DNA from: Micromonospora phaseoli
GTDB taxonomy: Bacteria; Actinomycetota; Actinomycetes; Mycobacteriales; Micromonosporaceae
DNA: 64,000 nucleotides
Reading direction: 5' to 3'
NCBI RefSeq assembly: GCF_900109115.1
Contig: NZ_FNYV01000003.1
Span: forward strand, 276,843-340,842
The notes below the pieces were generated by a model. That model was not told the origin of the DNA, searched no databases, and was given only the letters and a program-made list of their open reading frames with translations. A program made the position numbers and the translations under genes. Positions 8,173 through 16,800 of the stretch are shown in pieces. How positions within the stretch are numbered: position 1 is the first letter of the stretch; every line of letters starts with the position of its first letter.

Positions 8173-8239
8173 CGGGCCATACCTTTCGTTCGCGACTGCG
8201 GGGCTCGCAGACCCGGCTCACTCCTCGCGCTCACCGGGC
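8145..8239 (-). repeat. Intergenic repeat with a 33-bp direct duplication between the two M16 genes
   Basis: Two identical 33-bp copies, 8145-8177 and 8207-8239, share the core GCGAGGAGTGAGC (read on the minus strand). They flank a GAGCCCCGCAGTCGCGA segment (8187-8206 region). The same two segments recur once upstream of dapD (20439-20473). The repeat supplies the last codon of M16A, the whole mini-ORF and the first codons of M16B. Confidence 0.75.
8169..8234 (-). CDS. 21-residue mini-ORF bridging M16A and M16B
   Basis: GTG 8234 overlaps the M16A stop (GTGA at 8231-8234), and its own TGA overlaps the M16B GTG (8169-8172). The peptide begins MSARSEPGL, continues RAPQSR and ends GMAR. The RAPQSR part recurs in the mini-ORF before dapD. 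Overlaps at both ends point to translational relay between the two peptidase subunits. Confidence 0.5.
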   Translation of the reverse strand: MSARSEPGLRAPQSRTKGMAR

Positions 8240-9541
8240 TCCTCCCGCAATTACCTCGACCGACGCGCGGCGTTCGGGCCGCAGGGTGGCCGCGGCGGCG
8301 CGGACCTGCTCGTCGGTGACCTCGCCGACCAGCCGGGGCAACTCGCCGAGCAGTCCCGGCTCGCCACGCTGCTGCTCCAGCACCGCCATCTTCAGCGCGC
8401 GACCGAGCACCGCGTCGGTTTCGCGCAGCAGGTGGGTGGCCATTCGGGCCTGGGTGCGGGCCAACTCGCCGTCGGTCAACCCGTCGGTGGCGAGCCGGTC
8501 CAACTCCTCGTCGACGGTGCGCAACACCTTGTCGATGTCGCCGCCGGGCGGCAGGTGGGACTGGAGCAACAGGGCAGTGGGGTCGCGTACGTCGAACGGG
8601 TCCCCCATGAACCCGAGGTAGCCGCCCACGCTGGTCACCGCGCGGTCCCGGTGGACCAACCGCTCGACCAGCCGGGACGCGTCGCCGTCGGTGAGCACCT
8701 CGGCCAGCACCACGTACGGCAGGTAGGCGGCGAAGTCGTCGACCGGGTCGGGCACCCGCCACGCGGACGCCACCGCGGGCAGCGGTGCCAGTTGGTCGGT
8801 GTACGAGGTGCGCCGCTCGGCGCGCAGGTCCGGCTCCGCGAAGTCCGGCCGGGTGGGCGCCGGACGGGCCGGCACGTCTCCGAAGTGCCGCTCGATCAGG
8901 GTGACGGCCTCGGCGGTGTCGATGTCGCCGCTGACCGCGAGCACCGCGTTACCACTGGCGTAGTAGTGCCGGAAGAAGTCGGCGGCGTCGGCGACGGTGG
9001 CCGACTCCAGGTCACCGAAGGAGCCGTAGCCGTCGTGCGCGTTGGGGAACGTGTCGAAGAGCACCGGCGGCAGGGTCAACCAGGGAAACCCGCCGTACGG
9101 TCGGTTGAGCACGTTGACCCGGATCTCCTCCTTGACCACGTCGACCTGGTTGCGCAGGTTCTCCTCGGTCAGCCGGGGGCCGCGCATCCGGTCGGCCTCC
9201 AGGAACAGCGCCCGCTCCAGGGCGTTGCTCGGCAGGGTCTCGAAGTAGTCGGTGTAGTCCAGGTGGGTGGAGCCGTTGAAGGTGCCGCCCGCACCCTGGA
9301 CATGCCGGAAGTGGGCGAGCTTCTCCAGGTTCTCCGAGCCCTGGAACATCAGGTGCTCGAAGAGGTGGGCGAAGCCGCTGCGTCCCTCCGGTTCGGAACG
9401 TATGCCGACGTCGTAGACGACCGCCACCCCGATGACCGGGGCACTGCGATCGGGGATGAGGACGACCCGCAGGCCGTTGTCGAGGGTGAACCGCTCGACC
9501 GGATACCTCGTCGCTGGGATTCTCGCTCTGCGCGTCGGCAC
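8231..9541 (-). CDS. M16-family zinc metallopeptidase (active subunit)
   Basis: The 436-residue protein has the inverse zinc motif HLFEH (in FAHLFEHLMFQGSENL, near residue 54). A downstream glutamate helix (NLRNQVDVVKEEIR), spaced as in pitrilysin and mitochondrial processing peptidase, provides the third ligand. It likely degrades oligopeptides, alone or with the inactive partner encoded next. GTG 9541 is chosen because TAGGGT lies 7 nt upstream, an apparent leaderless promoter; the longer in-frame extension to 9643 is Arg-rich and lacks a ribosome site. Its stop overlaps a mini-ORF start, beginning the chain that leads through M16B to nudC. Confidence 0.9.
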   Translation of the reverse strand: MPTRRARIPATRYPVERFTLDNGLRVVLIPDRSAPVIGVAVVYDVGIRSEPEGRSGFAHLFEHLMFQGSENLEKLAHFRHVQGAGGTFNGSTHLDYTDYFETLPSNALERALFLEADRMRGPRLTEENLRNQVDVVKEEIRVNVLNRPYGGFPWLTLPPVLFDTFPNAHDGYGSFGDLESATVADAADFFRHYYASGNAVLAVSGDIDTAEAVTLIERHFGDVPARPAPTRPDFAEPDLRAERRTSYTDQLAPLPAVASAWRVPDPVDDFAAYLPYVVLAEVLTDGDASRLVERLVHRDRAVTSVGGYLGFMGDPFDVRDPTALLLQSHLPPGGDIDKVLRTVDEELDRLATDGLTDGELARTQARMATHLLRETDAVLGRALKMAVLEQQRGEPGLLGELPRLVGEVTDEQVRAAAATLRPERRASVEVIAGGAR

Positions 9542-9548
9542 GGGTCCG

Positions 9549-9554
9549 ACCCTA
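9549..9554 (-). promoter_or_regulatory. -10 box for leaderless M16A transcript
   Basis: TAGGGT ends 7 nt before GTG 9541, and no Shine-Dalgarno is present. It would drive the M16A-M16B-nudC polycistron. Confidence 0.5.
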
Positions 9555-9655
9555 ACGTCTCGGCGCGCCCGCCGACGCGTCCCCGCCAGGAAGGCTCCGG
9601 TTCGCGGCGTTGTCGACGGGTCGCCCTGTGCGTGACGCGACAAGGGCTCGCCAAT

Positions 9656-9838
9656 TCAGCCGGAAGCGCTGCCGAGCCGGCCGGTCGGGGCAGGCCCGTG
9701 CAGGTCCACCAGTCCCGACGGGGCGGGGCGGCCAGGATTGACGGGCCAGGGCGCGAACGCCACGGCGCTGGCCAGCAGTACCCCGACGACCGCCACCGCG
9801 ATCACCAGGAGCAGCTCACGCGCCGCCGAGCCCACCAT
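9656..9838 (-). CDS. Small single-pass membrane protein
   Basis: This 60-residue hypothetical protein has one hydrophobic helix near the N-terminus (LLLVIAVAVVGVLLASAVAF, residues about 8-27), followed by a Pro/Gly-rich tail. A strong GGGGGAGGAG precedes ATG 9838, which supports a real gene despite its size. It is encoded upstream of M16A on the same strand, but a separate promoter for M16A lies between them. The function is unknown. Confidence 0.6.
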   Translation of the reverse strand: MVGSAARELLLVIAVAVVGVLLASAVAFAPWPVNPGRPAPSGLVDLHGPAPTGRLGSASG

Positions 9839-10019
9839 GGTCGCTCCTCCCCCGCACCGAACCGAGCCCCCCGGCTCACTCCCCCGGACCCAGCGTTGCC
9901 CAGCCGGCCGAGGGTGACAGTCGCCCACCCGACGGTAGGACGGCTGATTGCCGACTCAGGGTTCCGCCGCTGCCCGGAGGACCGCACGAGATCCCGCTCC
10001 CGCACGCCGAAGAACGAAC

Positions 10020-10062
10020 GGCCGGGCCACCAACCGCGCGAACGCACGGCGGTGACCCGGCC
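10020..10062 (-). terminator. Terminator of cspA
   Basis: On the minus strand a 12-bp stem (GGCCGGGTCACC with GGTGGCCCGGCC, including one G-U pair) is followed by GTTCGTTCTT. It begins 23 nt after the cspA stop. Confidence 0.7.
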
Positions 10063-10084
10063 GGTAGCCGGTGACCTGTGAGGG

Positions 10085-10288
10085 TCAGACCGGACGGATG
10101 TTCTCCGCCTGCGGGCCCTTCTGGCCCTGGACGACCTCGAACTCCACCCGCTGGTTCTCGTCGAGGCTGCGGTAGCCGGAGGACTGGATCGCCGAGAAGT
10201 GGGCGAAGACGTCCGCGCCGCCGCCGTCGGGGGTGATGAAGCCGAAGCCCTTGTCAGCGTTGAACCACTTGACGGTGCCAATAGCCAT
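10085..10288 (-). CDS. cspA: Cold shock protein (CspA family)
   Basis: The 67-residue protein is a single cold-shock domain with both RNA-binding motifs: RNP1 KGFGFI and RNP2 DVFAHF. It binds single-stranded RNA and DNA and acts as an RNA chaperone. The start is ATG 10288 ([10 protein letters not shown]), preceded by AAGGAGACG. A structured leader upstream (a hairpin at 10316-10340) suggests post-transcriptional control, which is common in this family. It is monocistronic and bounded by hairpins on both sides. Confidence 0.96.
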   Translation of the reverse strand: MAIGTVKWFNADKGFGFITPDGGGADVFAHFSAIQSSGYRSLDENQRVEFEVVQGQKGPQAENIRPV

Positions 10289-10315
10289 GCTTGTTTCGTC
10301 TCCTTGACGGAACGT

Positions 10316-10340
10316 CAACCCCGCACCTGTTGCGGGGTTG
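10316..10340 (-). promoter_or_regulatory. Hairpin in the cspA 5' leader
   Basis: A perfect 10-bp stem, CAACCCCGCA with TGCGGGGTTG, has a 5-nt loop. It lies 28 nt upstream of the cspA start and just before the ribosome site AAGGAG. There is no T tract, so it is probably a leader structure affecting stability or translation and not a terminator. Confidence 0.5.
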
Positions 10341-10424
10341 AAAGAGGTGTGTCCCGGACGTACGTGCCCGGAACGCCTGTCGCTTCTGGTCGCCCCGCCC
10401 GGAGAGATCCGGACATAACAAGGA

Positions 10425-10452
10425 GCGCCTGGGGCTACAATCCGCCAGGCGC
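10425..10452 (-). terminator. Candidate terminator of the adnAB operon
   Basis: On the minus strand GCGCCTGG pairs with CCAGGCGC around a 12-nt loop, and TCCTTGTTAT follows. It lies about 65 nt after the adnB stop. The whole 10289-10517 interval otherwise holds only the cspA leader. Confidence 0.5.
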
Positions 10453-10517
10453 AAACAGAGCTGGTAACCAAAACTGCAACGCGGGCACTCTACCACGGAT
10501 CCTGCGCGACGCCAGCC

Positions 10518-13500
10518 TCACGGCAGTTCGGGAACCGAGCTGATCAACGCGATCAACCCGTCGGCGTCGAGCAGGTCCGCCGGACGGACGGTCACCCCGT
10601 CCCGCACGTAGTGGAAGGCCGCGCCGACCCGCTCGACCGGCACACCGGCCAGCTCGGCCCAGGCCAGCCGGTAGACCGCCAGCTGCACGGCGGCGACCTC
10701 GGCCGACGCGCCGCCCGGGCGGGCCCCGGTCTTCCAGTCGACCACGTCGAAGTGGTCGCCGGTACGACGGAACACCGCGTCCATCCGGCCGCGCACCACC
10801 ACGCCGCCGAGCACCGTGGCGAACGGCACCTCCACCTCGACCGGCGTACGGTCGGCCCACTCGCTGACCAGGAAGCGCTGCTGAAGCTCGACCAGCTCCT
10901 CGTCCGGCGCGGCGTCGGCGTCCGCCGCCCCCGGCAGCTCGTCGGTGTCGAGCAACCGGTCCGCCCCGAACCGCTGCTCCAGCCAGGCGTGGAATGCGGT
11001 GCCCCGGCGGGCGTACGGGTTGGGTTCGGTGGGCAGCGGGCGGCGCAACGCCCGGGCCAGCGCCGCCGGATCCCGGCGCAACGCCACCAGCTGCGTCACC
11101 GACAGGTGCTCGGGCAACGCCACGTCGACCGGACCGGAGAACCGGCTCAACTCCGCCCGCTCGGCGAGCAGCAGATCGGCCTCGCGTCGCCACCGGGCCA
11201 CCTCCGGATCCGCGGTGGCCTCGTCGTCCGTCCGGTCGGTGTCGCCCTCGGTCAGGAAGCGGCGCACCAGCGCAGCTGCCTCGGTCAACGTCGGCCGACG
11301 GACGCCGAGCGGATCGGCCGGCCACTCGGCCCGCAGCACCACCTCGGTCGTCGGGTTCACCGCGTCCGGCGTCGGCTCCGTGGCCCACTCGTCGACCAGC
11401 TGGCCGGCTCCGGCGTCCAGGCAGGCGTCGTGCACCTCGCGCAGCAGCGCCGACGGCCCGCGCGGGCGCTTGGTGCCCTCACCCCACCAGTGACCGGAGC
11501 AGAGCAGCAGACGACGCGGCCGGGTGACCGCCACATACGCCAGCCGCCGCTCCTCCCGCTCGTCGTGGGCCCGCCAGGCGTCGGTGAAGTCCTCCACCGC
11601 CCGGGCCACACCACGCTGGTCGTCTGCCTCGGCCAGGACCAGTTCGGGCAGCCCGTCGACGTCGCCGCGCAGCGGGAACGGCAGCACGCCCAGCCCGCCG
11701 AGCCAGTGGTCGGAGTTGCGTACCGGCCCCGGCCAGACCCCTCGGCTCAGCCCGGCCACCGCCACCACGTCCCACTCCAACCCCTTGGCGGCGTGGGCGG
11801 TGAGAATCTGCACCGCCCCCTCGACCACCTCCACCTCGCCCGGAGCGAGGCCACGCTCCTCGTCCTCGGCAGCGGCGAGATAGGCCAGGAAACCGGCGAG
11901 CGTGGCGCTCGGGGACTCCCCACTGAACCGGGCGGCCACGTCGCCCAACGCGTCCAGGTGACCACGGGCCAGACCGGCGTCGCCGGCGCCGTCCCGGCCG
12001 GCCCGCACCGCCACCTCCACGTCCAGGCCGGTGGTTCGCTCCACGTCCGCGATCAACTCCGGTAGGGACTGGTCCAGCCGGTAGCGGAGCAGTCCCAGCT
12101 CCCGGGCGTACGCGCGCAGCCGGGCGTACCCCTCGGCCGAGTACGCCTGCGCGGGACCCAGGTCGGCCAGCGCCTCCACCAGGGTCGCCTCGTCCAGGCG
12201 GTCCGTGGCGATCTCCGGCGTGCCGTCGTCGGCCAGCCTGCGGCGGGCCGCCGCGATGGCCTTGGCCCGGCGGTGCAGGGCGACCAGGTCACGCGGCCCG
12301 ATCCGCCACCGGGCACCGGTCAGCAGGCGCAGCAGCGCCGCCCCGTCGGTCGGATCGGCCAGCACCCGCAGCGTGCACACCACGTCGCGTACCTCAGGGG
12401 TGTCCAGCAGGCCACCCAGCCCGACCACCTCGACCGGTAGACCCCGCTCGCGCAGCGCCGAGGCGATCGCCGGGATCTGGCTGCGCAACCGGACCAGCAC
12501 CGCCGTGGTGGGGCGCAGGTTGACCGGGATCTGCTCGGGCAGCGCAGCCGGCATCCCGGCCGCGCCGCGCCAGGCGGCCAGCAGACTGTCGGCGATCCAG
12601 TCGGCCTCGTCGGCGTACGTCGGCAGCAGCGCGCAGTGCACCGTGCCGGCGGCCGCGCCACGCGGGCTGCGATGCGGGATCGGGTCGTCGACGCTGAGCG
12701 CGGCGTGCAGCTCGGGCACCCGCGCTCCAGCGGCGCGCAACGGGGTGGCCAACGCGTTCGCCGTCGCGAGGATCTCGGGACGGTTGCGCCAGCTGGTGGT
12801 CAACCCCAGCACCCGGGCGGGCTCGCCGTCGACGCGGGCGAACTCAGTCGGGAAGCGGTCCAGGGTGCCGGCGCTGGCCCCCCGCCAGCCGTAGATCGAC
12901 TGGCAGGGGTCGCCCACCGCGGTCACCGGATGCCCGCCGCCGAACAACGCGCCGAGCAGCACCACCTGGGCGTGGCTGGTGTCCTGGTACTCGTCGAGCA
13001 GCACCACCCGGTAGCGGCTGCGCTCGATCTCGCCCACCGCCGGGTGGTCTCGGGCCACCCGCGCGGCGCGGGCGAGCTGGTCGGCGAAGTCCATCGCCTC
13101 GAAGTCGTCCTTGCGCCGGCCGTACGCGCGCACCAACGGCAGCAGCTTCAACCGGGTCTGCTGGAGCGCGAGGGCCTTGCGCACGTCGGCGTAGATCCGC
13201 CCCGGCCTCGACTGCACGTCGGCGAAGAACCGACCGGTCCAGGCGGCCAGCTCGTCCGGGCCGACCAGGTGCTCGTCCAGCTCGCCGGCGAGCGCCAGCA
13301 CGGCGTCGGTGACGGTGCTCGGCATCCGGTCCACCTCGGACATGTCGCCGTCGTAGTTGCGCACGATCAGGTCGACCAGCTGCCAGCGGGACGCCTCGGT
13401 GAGCAGCCGGGTGGAGGGCTCGTAGCCGGCGCGAAGCCCGTGCTCGGTGACGACGCGTCCGGCGTACGAGTGGTAGGTGGCCACCGTCGGTTCGCCGGCG

Positions 13501-13871
13501 AGGGGATCGTCGAGCGGGTCCCGCCCTCGCCGGCCGAGCCGTCGGACGAGCTGGTCGAGCCGGGTACGCACCCGGTGCGCCAGCTCACCGGCGGCCTTAC
13601 GGGTGAAGGTGAGCCCGAGCACCTGCTCCGGCCGGACGTAGGAGTTGGCGACCAGCCAGACCACCCGGGCGGCCATCGTCTCGGTCTTACCCGAACCGGC
13701 ACCGGCGACCACCAGCAGCGGCTCCACCGGCGCCGAGATGATCGCCGCCTGCTCCCGCGTCGGGGCCGGCAGGCGCAGCAGCTTCGCCAGCTCCACCGGC
13801 GTGTACCGAGGTCCGGCGTCGGCCGCCCGGGGTGCCGGCGCGGCGGGGTTGAACAGAGCAGGCTGGGTCAC
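10518..13871 (-). CDS. adnB: AdnB-like UvrD helicase / RecB nuclease subunit
   Basis: This 1117-residue protein pairs a UvrD/PcrA motor with a C-terminal PD-(D/E)xK nuclease. Walker A is VVAGAGSGKTETM (about residue 55), Walker B is VVLLDEYQDTSHAQ, then QSIYGWRGA and RRLLLCSG near motif VI. The nuclease core is GRMDAVFRRTGDHFDVVDWKTG followed by QLAVYRLA. By analogy with mycobacterial AdnAB (Rv3201c/Rv3202c), it resects double-strand breaks as a heterodimer with AdnA. GTG 13871 overlaps the adnA stop by 4 nt (GTGA), so expression is coupled. No C-terminal Fe-S cysteine cluster is visible, as expected for the AdnB side. Confidence 0.9.
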   Translation of the reverse strand: MTQPALFNPAAPAPRAADAGPRYTPVELAKLLRLPAPTREQAAIISAPVEPLLVVAGAGSGKTETMAARVVWLVANSYVRPEQVLGLTFTRKAAGELAHRVRTRLDQLVRRLGRRGRDPLDDPLAGEPTVATYHSYAGRVVTEHGLRAGYEPSTRLLTEASRWQLVDLIVRNYDGDMSEVDRMPSTVTDAVLALAGELDEHLVGPDELAAWTGRFFADVQSRPGRIYADVRKALALQQTRLKLLPLVRAYGRRKDDFEAMDFADQLARAARVARDHPAVGEIERSRYRVVLLDEYQDTSHAQVVLLGALFGGGHPVTAVGDPCQSIYGWRGASAGTLDRFPTEFARVDGEPARVLGLTTSWRNRPEILATANALATPLRAAGARVPELHAALSVDDPIPHRSPRGAAAGTVHCALLPTYADEADWIADSLLAAWRGAAGMPAALPEQIPVNLRPTTAVLVRLRSQIPAIASALRERGLPVEVVGLGGLLDTPEVRDVVCTLRVLADPTDGAALLRLLTGARWRIGPRDLVALHRRAKAIAAARRRLADDGTPEIATDRLDEATLVEALADLGPAQAYSAEGYARLRAYARELGLLRYRLDQSLPELIADVERTTGLDVEVAVRAGRDGAGDAGLARGHLDALGDVAARFSGESPSATLAGFLAYLAAAEDEERGLAPGEVEVVEGAVQILTAHAAKGLEWDVVAVAGLSRGVWPGPVRNSDHWLGGLGVLPFPLRGDVDGLPELVLAEADDQRGVARAVEDFTDAWRAHDEREERRLAYVAVTRPRRLLLCSGHWWGEGTKRPRGPSALLREVHDACLDAGAGQLVDEWATEPTPDAVNPTTEVVLRAEWPADPLGVRRPTLTEAAALVRRFLTEGDTDRTDDEATADPEVARWRREADLLLAERAELSRFSGPVDVALPEHLSVTQLVALRRDPAALARALRRPLPTEPNPYARRGTAFHAWLEQRFGADRLLDTDELPGAADADAAPDEELVELQQRFLVSEWADRTPVEVEVPFATVLGGVVVRGRMDAVFRRTGDHFDVVDWKTGARPGGASAEVAAVQLAVYRLAWAELAGVPVERVGAAFHYVRDGVTVRPADLLDADGLIALISSVPELP

Positions 13872-16800
13872 GGCTCGACCACCTGTCGCCCCTGCCCCGA
13901 CACCGGGCAGCTGGTGCGTACCGGGCAGACCCGACACTTGGAGTTGGCGACCGCGGCGAAGGTGGCGGCGGCCATCGTGTCGGCGGTGCGGCGGACCAAC
14001 GCGGTGGCCCAGCCGGCCTCGGGCCCGTCGGTGGCTGGCCCCTGGGCCTGCTCACGGGCGTCCTTCGCGCCGGTGCCGAGCTGCACCAGGGCCGCCCCGC
14101 CGGGCTCGTCGCCGAACTCGGCGAACGCCCCCGCCTCCACCGCCGCCTGGTACGCGCCCAGCTGTGGATGCTCGGCCACCTCACGCTCGGTGACGGCGGT
14201 CGACTTACCGGTCTTGAGGTCCACCACCACCAGCCGGCCGGCCGCGTCGACCTCCAGCCGGTCCACCCGGCCGGCCAGCTCGATTGGCCGGTGCGGGTCG
14301 TCCAGGCGTACCGCGAACTCGTGCTCGATGGCGAGCAGCCGACGCGGGTTGGCGGCGAGCCAGCGCAGCAGCTTGTCGACCATCGCCTCGGCCCGGGCCC
14401 GCTCGGGCCCGACCATCCAACGAGCCGCCAGCTCGATCACGTCGAACCGGGCGGCCACGTAGTCGAGCAGCGTGCTTCGGTCGGCGCTGGCGTCCTCGGC
14501 GAGCATCGCCGCCGCGTGCACCAGGTTGCCGACGCCCTGCGCGGTGCTGGCCGGCGCGCTGCCGCCGTGTCGTTCGAGCAGCCAGCGCAGGCTGCACCGC
14601 AGTGCGCTCTCCATCGCCGACGGGGTGACCCGGACCGGCTCCCCCTCGCCCGCCAGCGGCCGGTCGTCCGACAACGGACGCAGCCCCCACCAGTCGTCGG
14701 GGTGCGCGCCGGAGACTCCGGCGGCGGCCAGCCGGGCCAGCTCGGTCGCCGCCGCGCGCCGGCGGGCGACGGGTACCGCCGGGTCGGCGACCGCGGTACG
14801 CAGCTCCGCCACCAGCGCGGGCAGCGTGAGTGCCCGGGGCGGCCGGCTCAACGGCAGTCGGCGCGGGCCGCCGTCCGGACCGGGCCCGCCGTCCGAGCCG
14901 GGCCTGTCGGTGGGGCCGGGTCCGTCGGTGGGGCCGCGTCCGTCGGTGGGGCCGGGTCCGCCGTCCGGATCGGGCCCGTCGGTGGGGCCGGGTCCGTCGG
15001 TGGGGCCGAGTTCGTAGAGGAATCGGCTGGGCTGTTCCTCGTGGTCGTCGCCGCCGACCGCCGCGGAGGCGACCGCGCTGACCAGCAGCCGCCGCCGGGC
15101 CCGGGTCACCGCGACGTGGAACAGCCGCCGCTCCTCGTCGAGCAGCGCGGAGGTCTGCCCGACCAGGGTCGCCACCCCGCCGGTGCCGTCCGACCGACCG
15201 GTCAGCACGTCGACCAGCCGTTCCGAGCCGAGCAGGCTGCCACGCAGCCGGAGATCCGGCCAGACACCCTCCTGTACCCCGGCCACCGCGACCAGGTCCC
15301 ACTCCAGGCCCTTGGCGGCGTGCGCGGTGAGCAGCCGCACGGCGTCGCCGCGGTCTGCGGTCGGTGCGAGGGTGTCGGCGGGCAGTTCCTGGCCGAGCAC
15401 GTGGTCGAGGAAGACCTCGGTGCGCGCGCCGGGCAGCCGGTCGGTGAAGCGGGCCGCGGCGTCGAAGAGCACCATCACGGCGTCCAGGTCACGGTCGGCC
15501 GCCTCGGCCCGGCGGCGACGGGCGAGATCGCCCTCACCGGCCACGGCCGGTCCCCGGGTCAGCGCGGCGGACCACAGCTCGGCCAGCCCGCTGGCCCGCC
15601 AGACGGCCCAGAGGACCTCCTCGGTCGTGGCGCCCGCCCGGGAGGCCGCCTCCCGGGCCACGGCCAGCAGACCGGCCACCGTCTGTGCCGGCTCGGCCCA
15701 GCGCCGCTCGACGCCGGCCAACTCGGCCGGATCGCGCAGCGCCTCGACGATCAGCTCGCCGGAGGGTCGGCGATCGCCGCCGGCCAGGGCGAGGGCCCGC
15801 AGGCCCTGTCGGAGCCGCCGTTCGGCCAGCGGGTCGGCGCCGCCGAGCGGCGAGTGCAGCAGCGTGACGGCGGCCTCCTCGTCGAGCCGCGCCGGCTCCA
15901 GCGCGCAGCGCAGCAGGAGCAGCAGCGGCGCGACCGCCGGTTGCAGGTGCAGTGGTAGATCCTCGCCGTGCACCACGGTGGGCACTCCGGCCGCGTGCAG
16001 CGCCCGGCGCAGTCCGGGCAGCTGCCGGGCGGTGGAGCGGACCAGCACCGCCATCCGTGCCCACGGCACCCCGCCGAGCAGGTGCGCCTCACGCAACGCG
16101 TGCGCCAGCCAGGCCGCCTCGCTGGTGGTCGAGGAGAACGTACGTATCTCGAGTGCGCCCGATGGTGCGTGCGGCAACGGACGCAGTTGCCGGTGCGCCG
16201 CCGGGCCGCGTAGCCGCCGGGCCAACCGTGCGGAGGCGGCCAGCAGCCGCTCACCGGCGCGGTAGCTGGTGGTCAGCAGCACCTGCGCGGCCGGCGCGCC
16301 GGAGGCGGTGCGGAACCGGTGCGGGAAGGTCGTCACCCCGCCCGGGTCGGCGCCCCGGAAGGCGTAGGTGGAGGAGTCGGGATCAGCGAAGGCGACCAGC
16401 GGGGTGCCGCCGCCGGCGACGATGTCCAGCAGGCCGAGCTGCGCGGGATCGCTGTCGGCGAGCTCGTCCACGTAGACGTGCGCCAGCCGGCGCCGTTCGG
16501 CGGAGAGCAGCTCCGGATCGTCACGCAGCATCCCGGTGGCCGACCGCACCAGCTCCGCCGGGTCGTACGCGACCGAGCCGCGGTTGGCCACGTCCCGCAG
16601 AGCCAGCACGGAGACGTACTCCCGGAGGAACCGGGCGGCGGCCGGCCAGTCGGCACGACCGAGCCGCTCGCCGAGCCGGGCCAACTCCACCGGGCCCACC
16701 CCGCGCTCGGCGGCACGCATCAGCAGGTCACGCAGCTGGGCGGCGAACGCCCGGGTACGCAGCGCCGGGCGCAGGTCCTCCGGCCAACCGACCGGGTCGT

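Noticed and set aside
14866..15012. Tandem repeats in adnA considered as a CRISPR-like array
   Set aside because: The units are 12-18 nt, imperfect and in frame in the protein, with no unique spacers of constant length and no cas genes.
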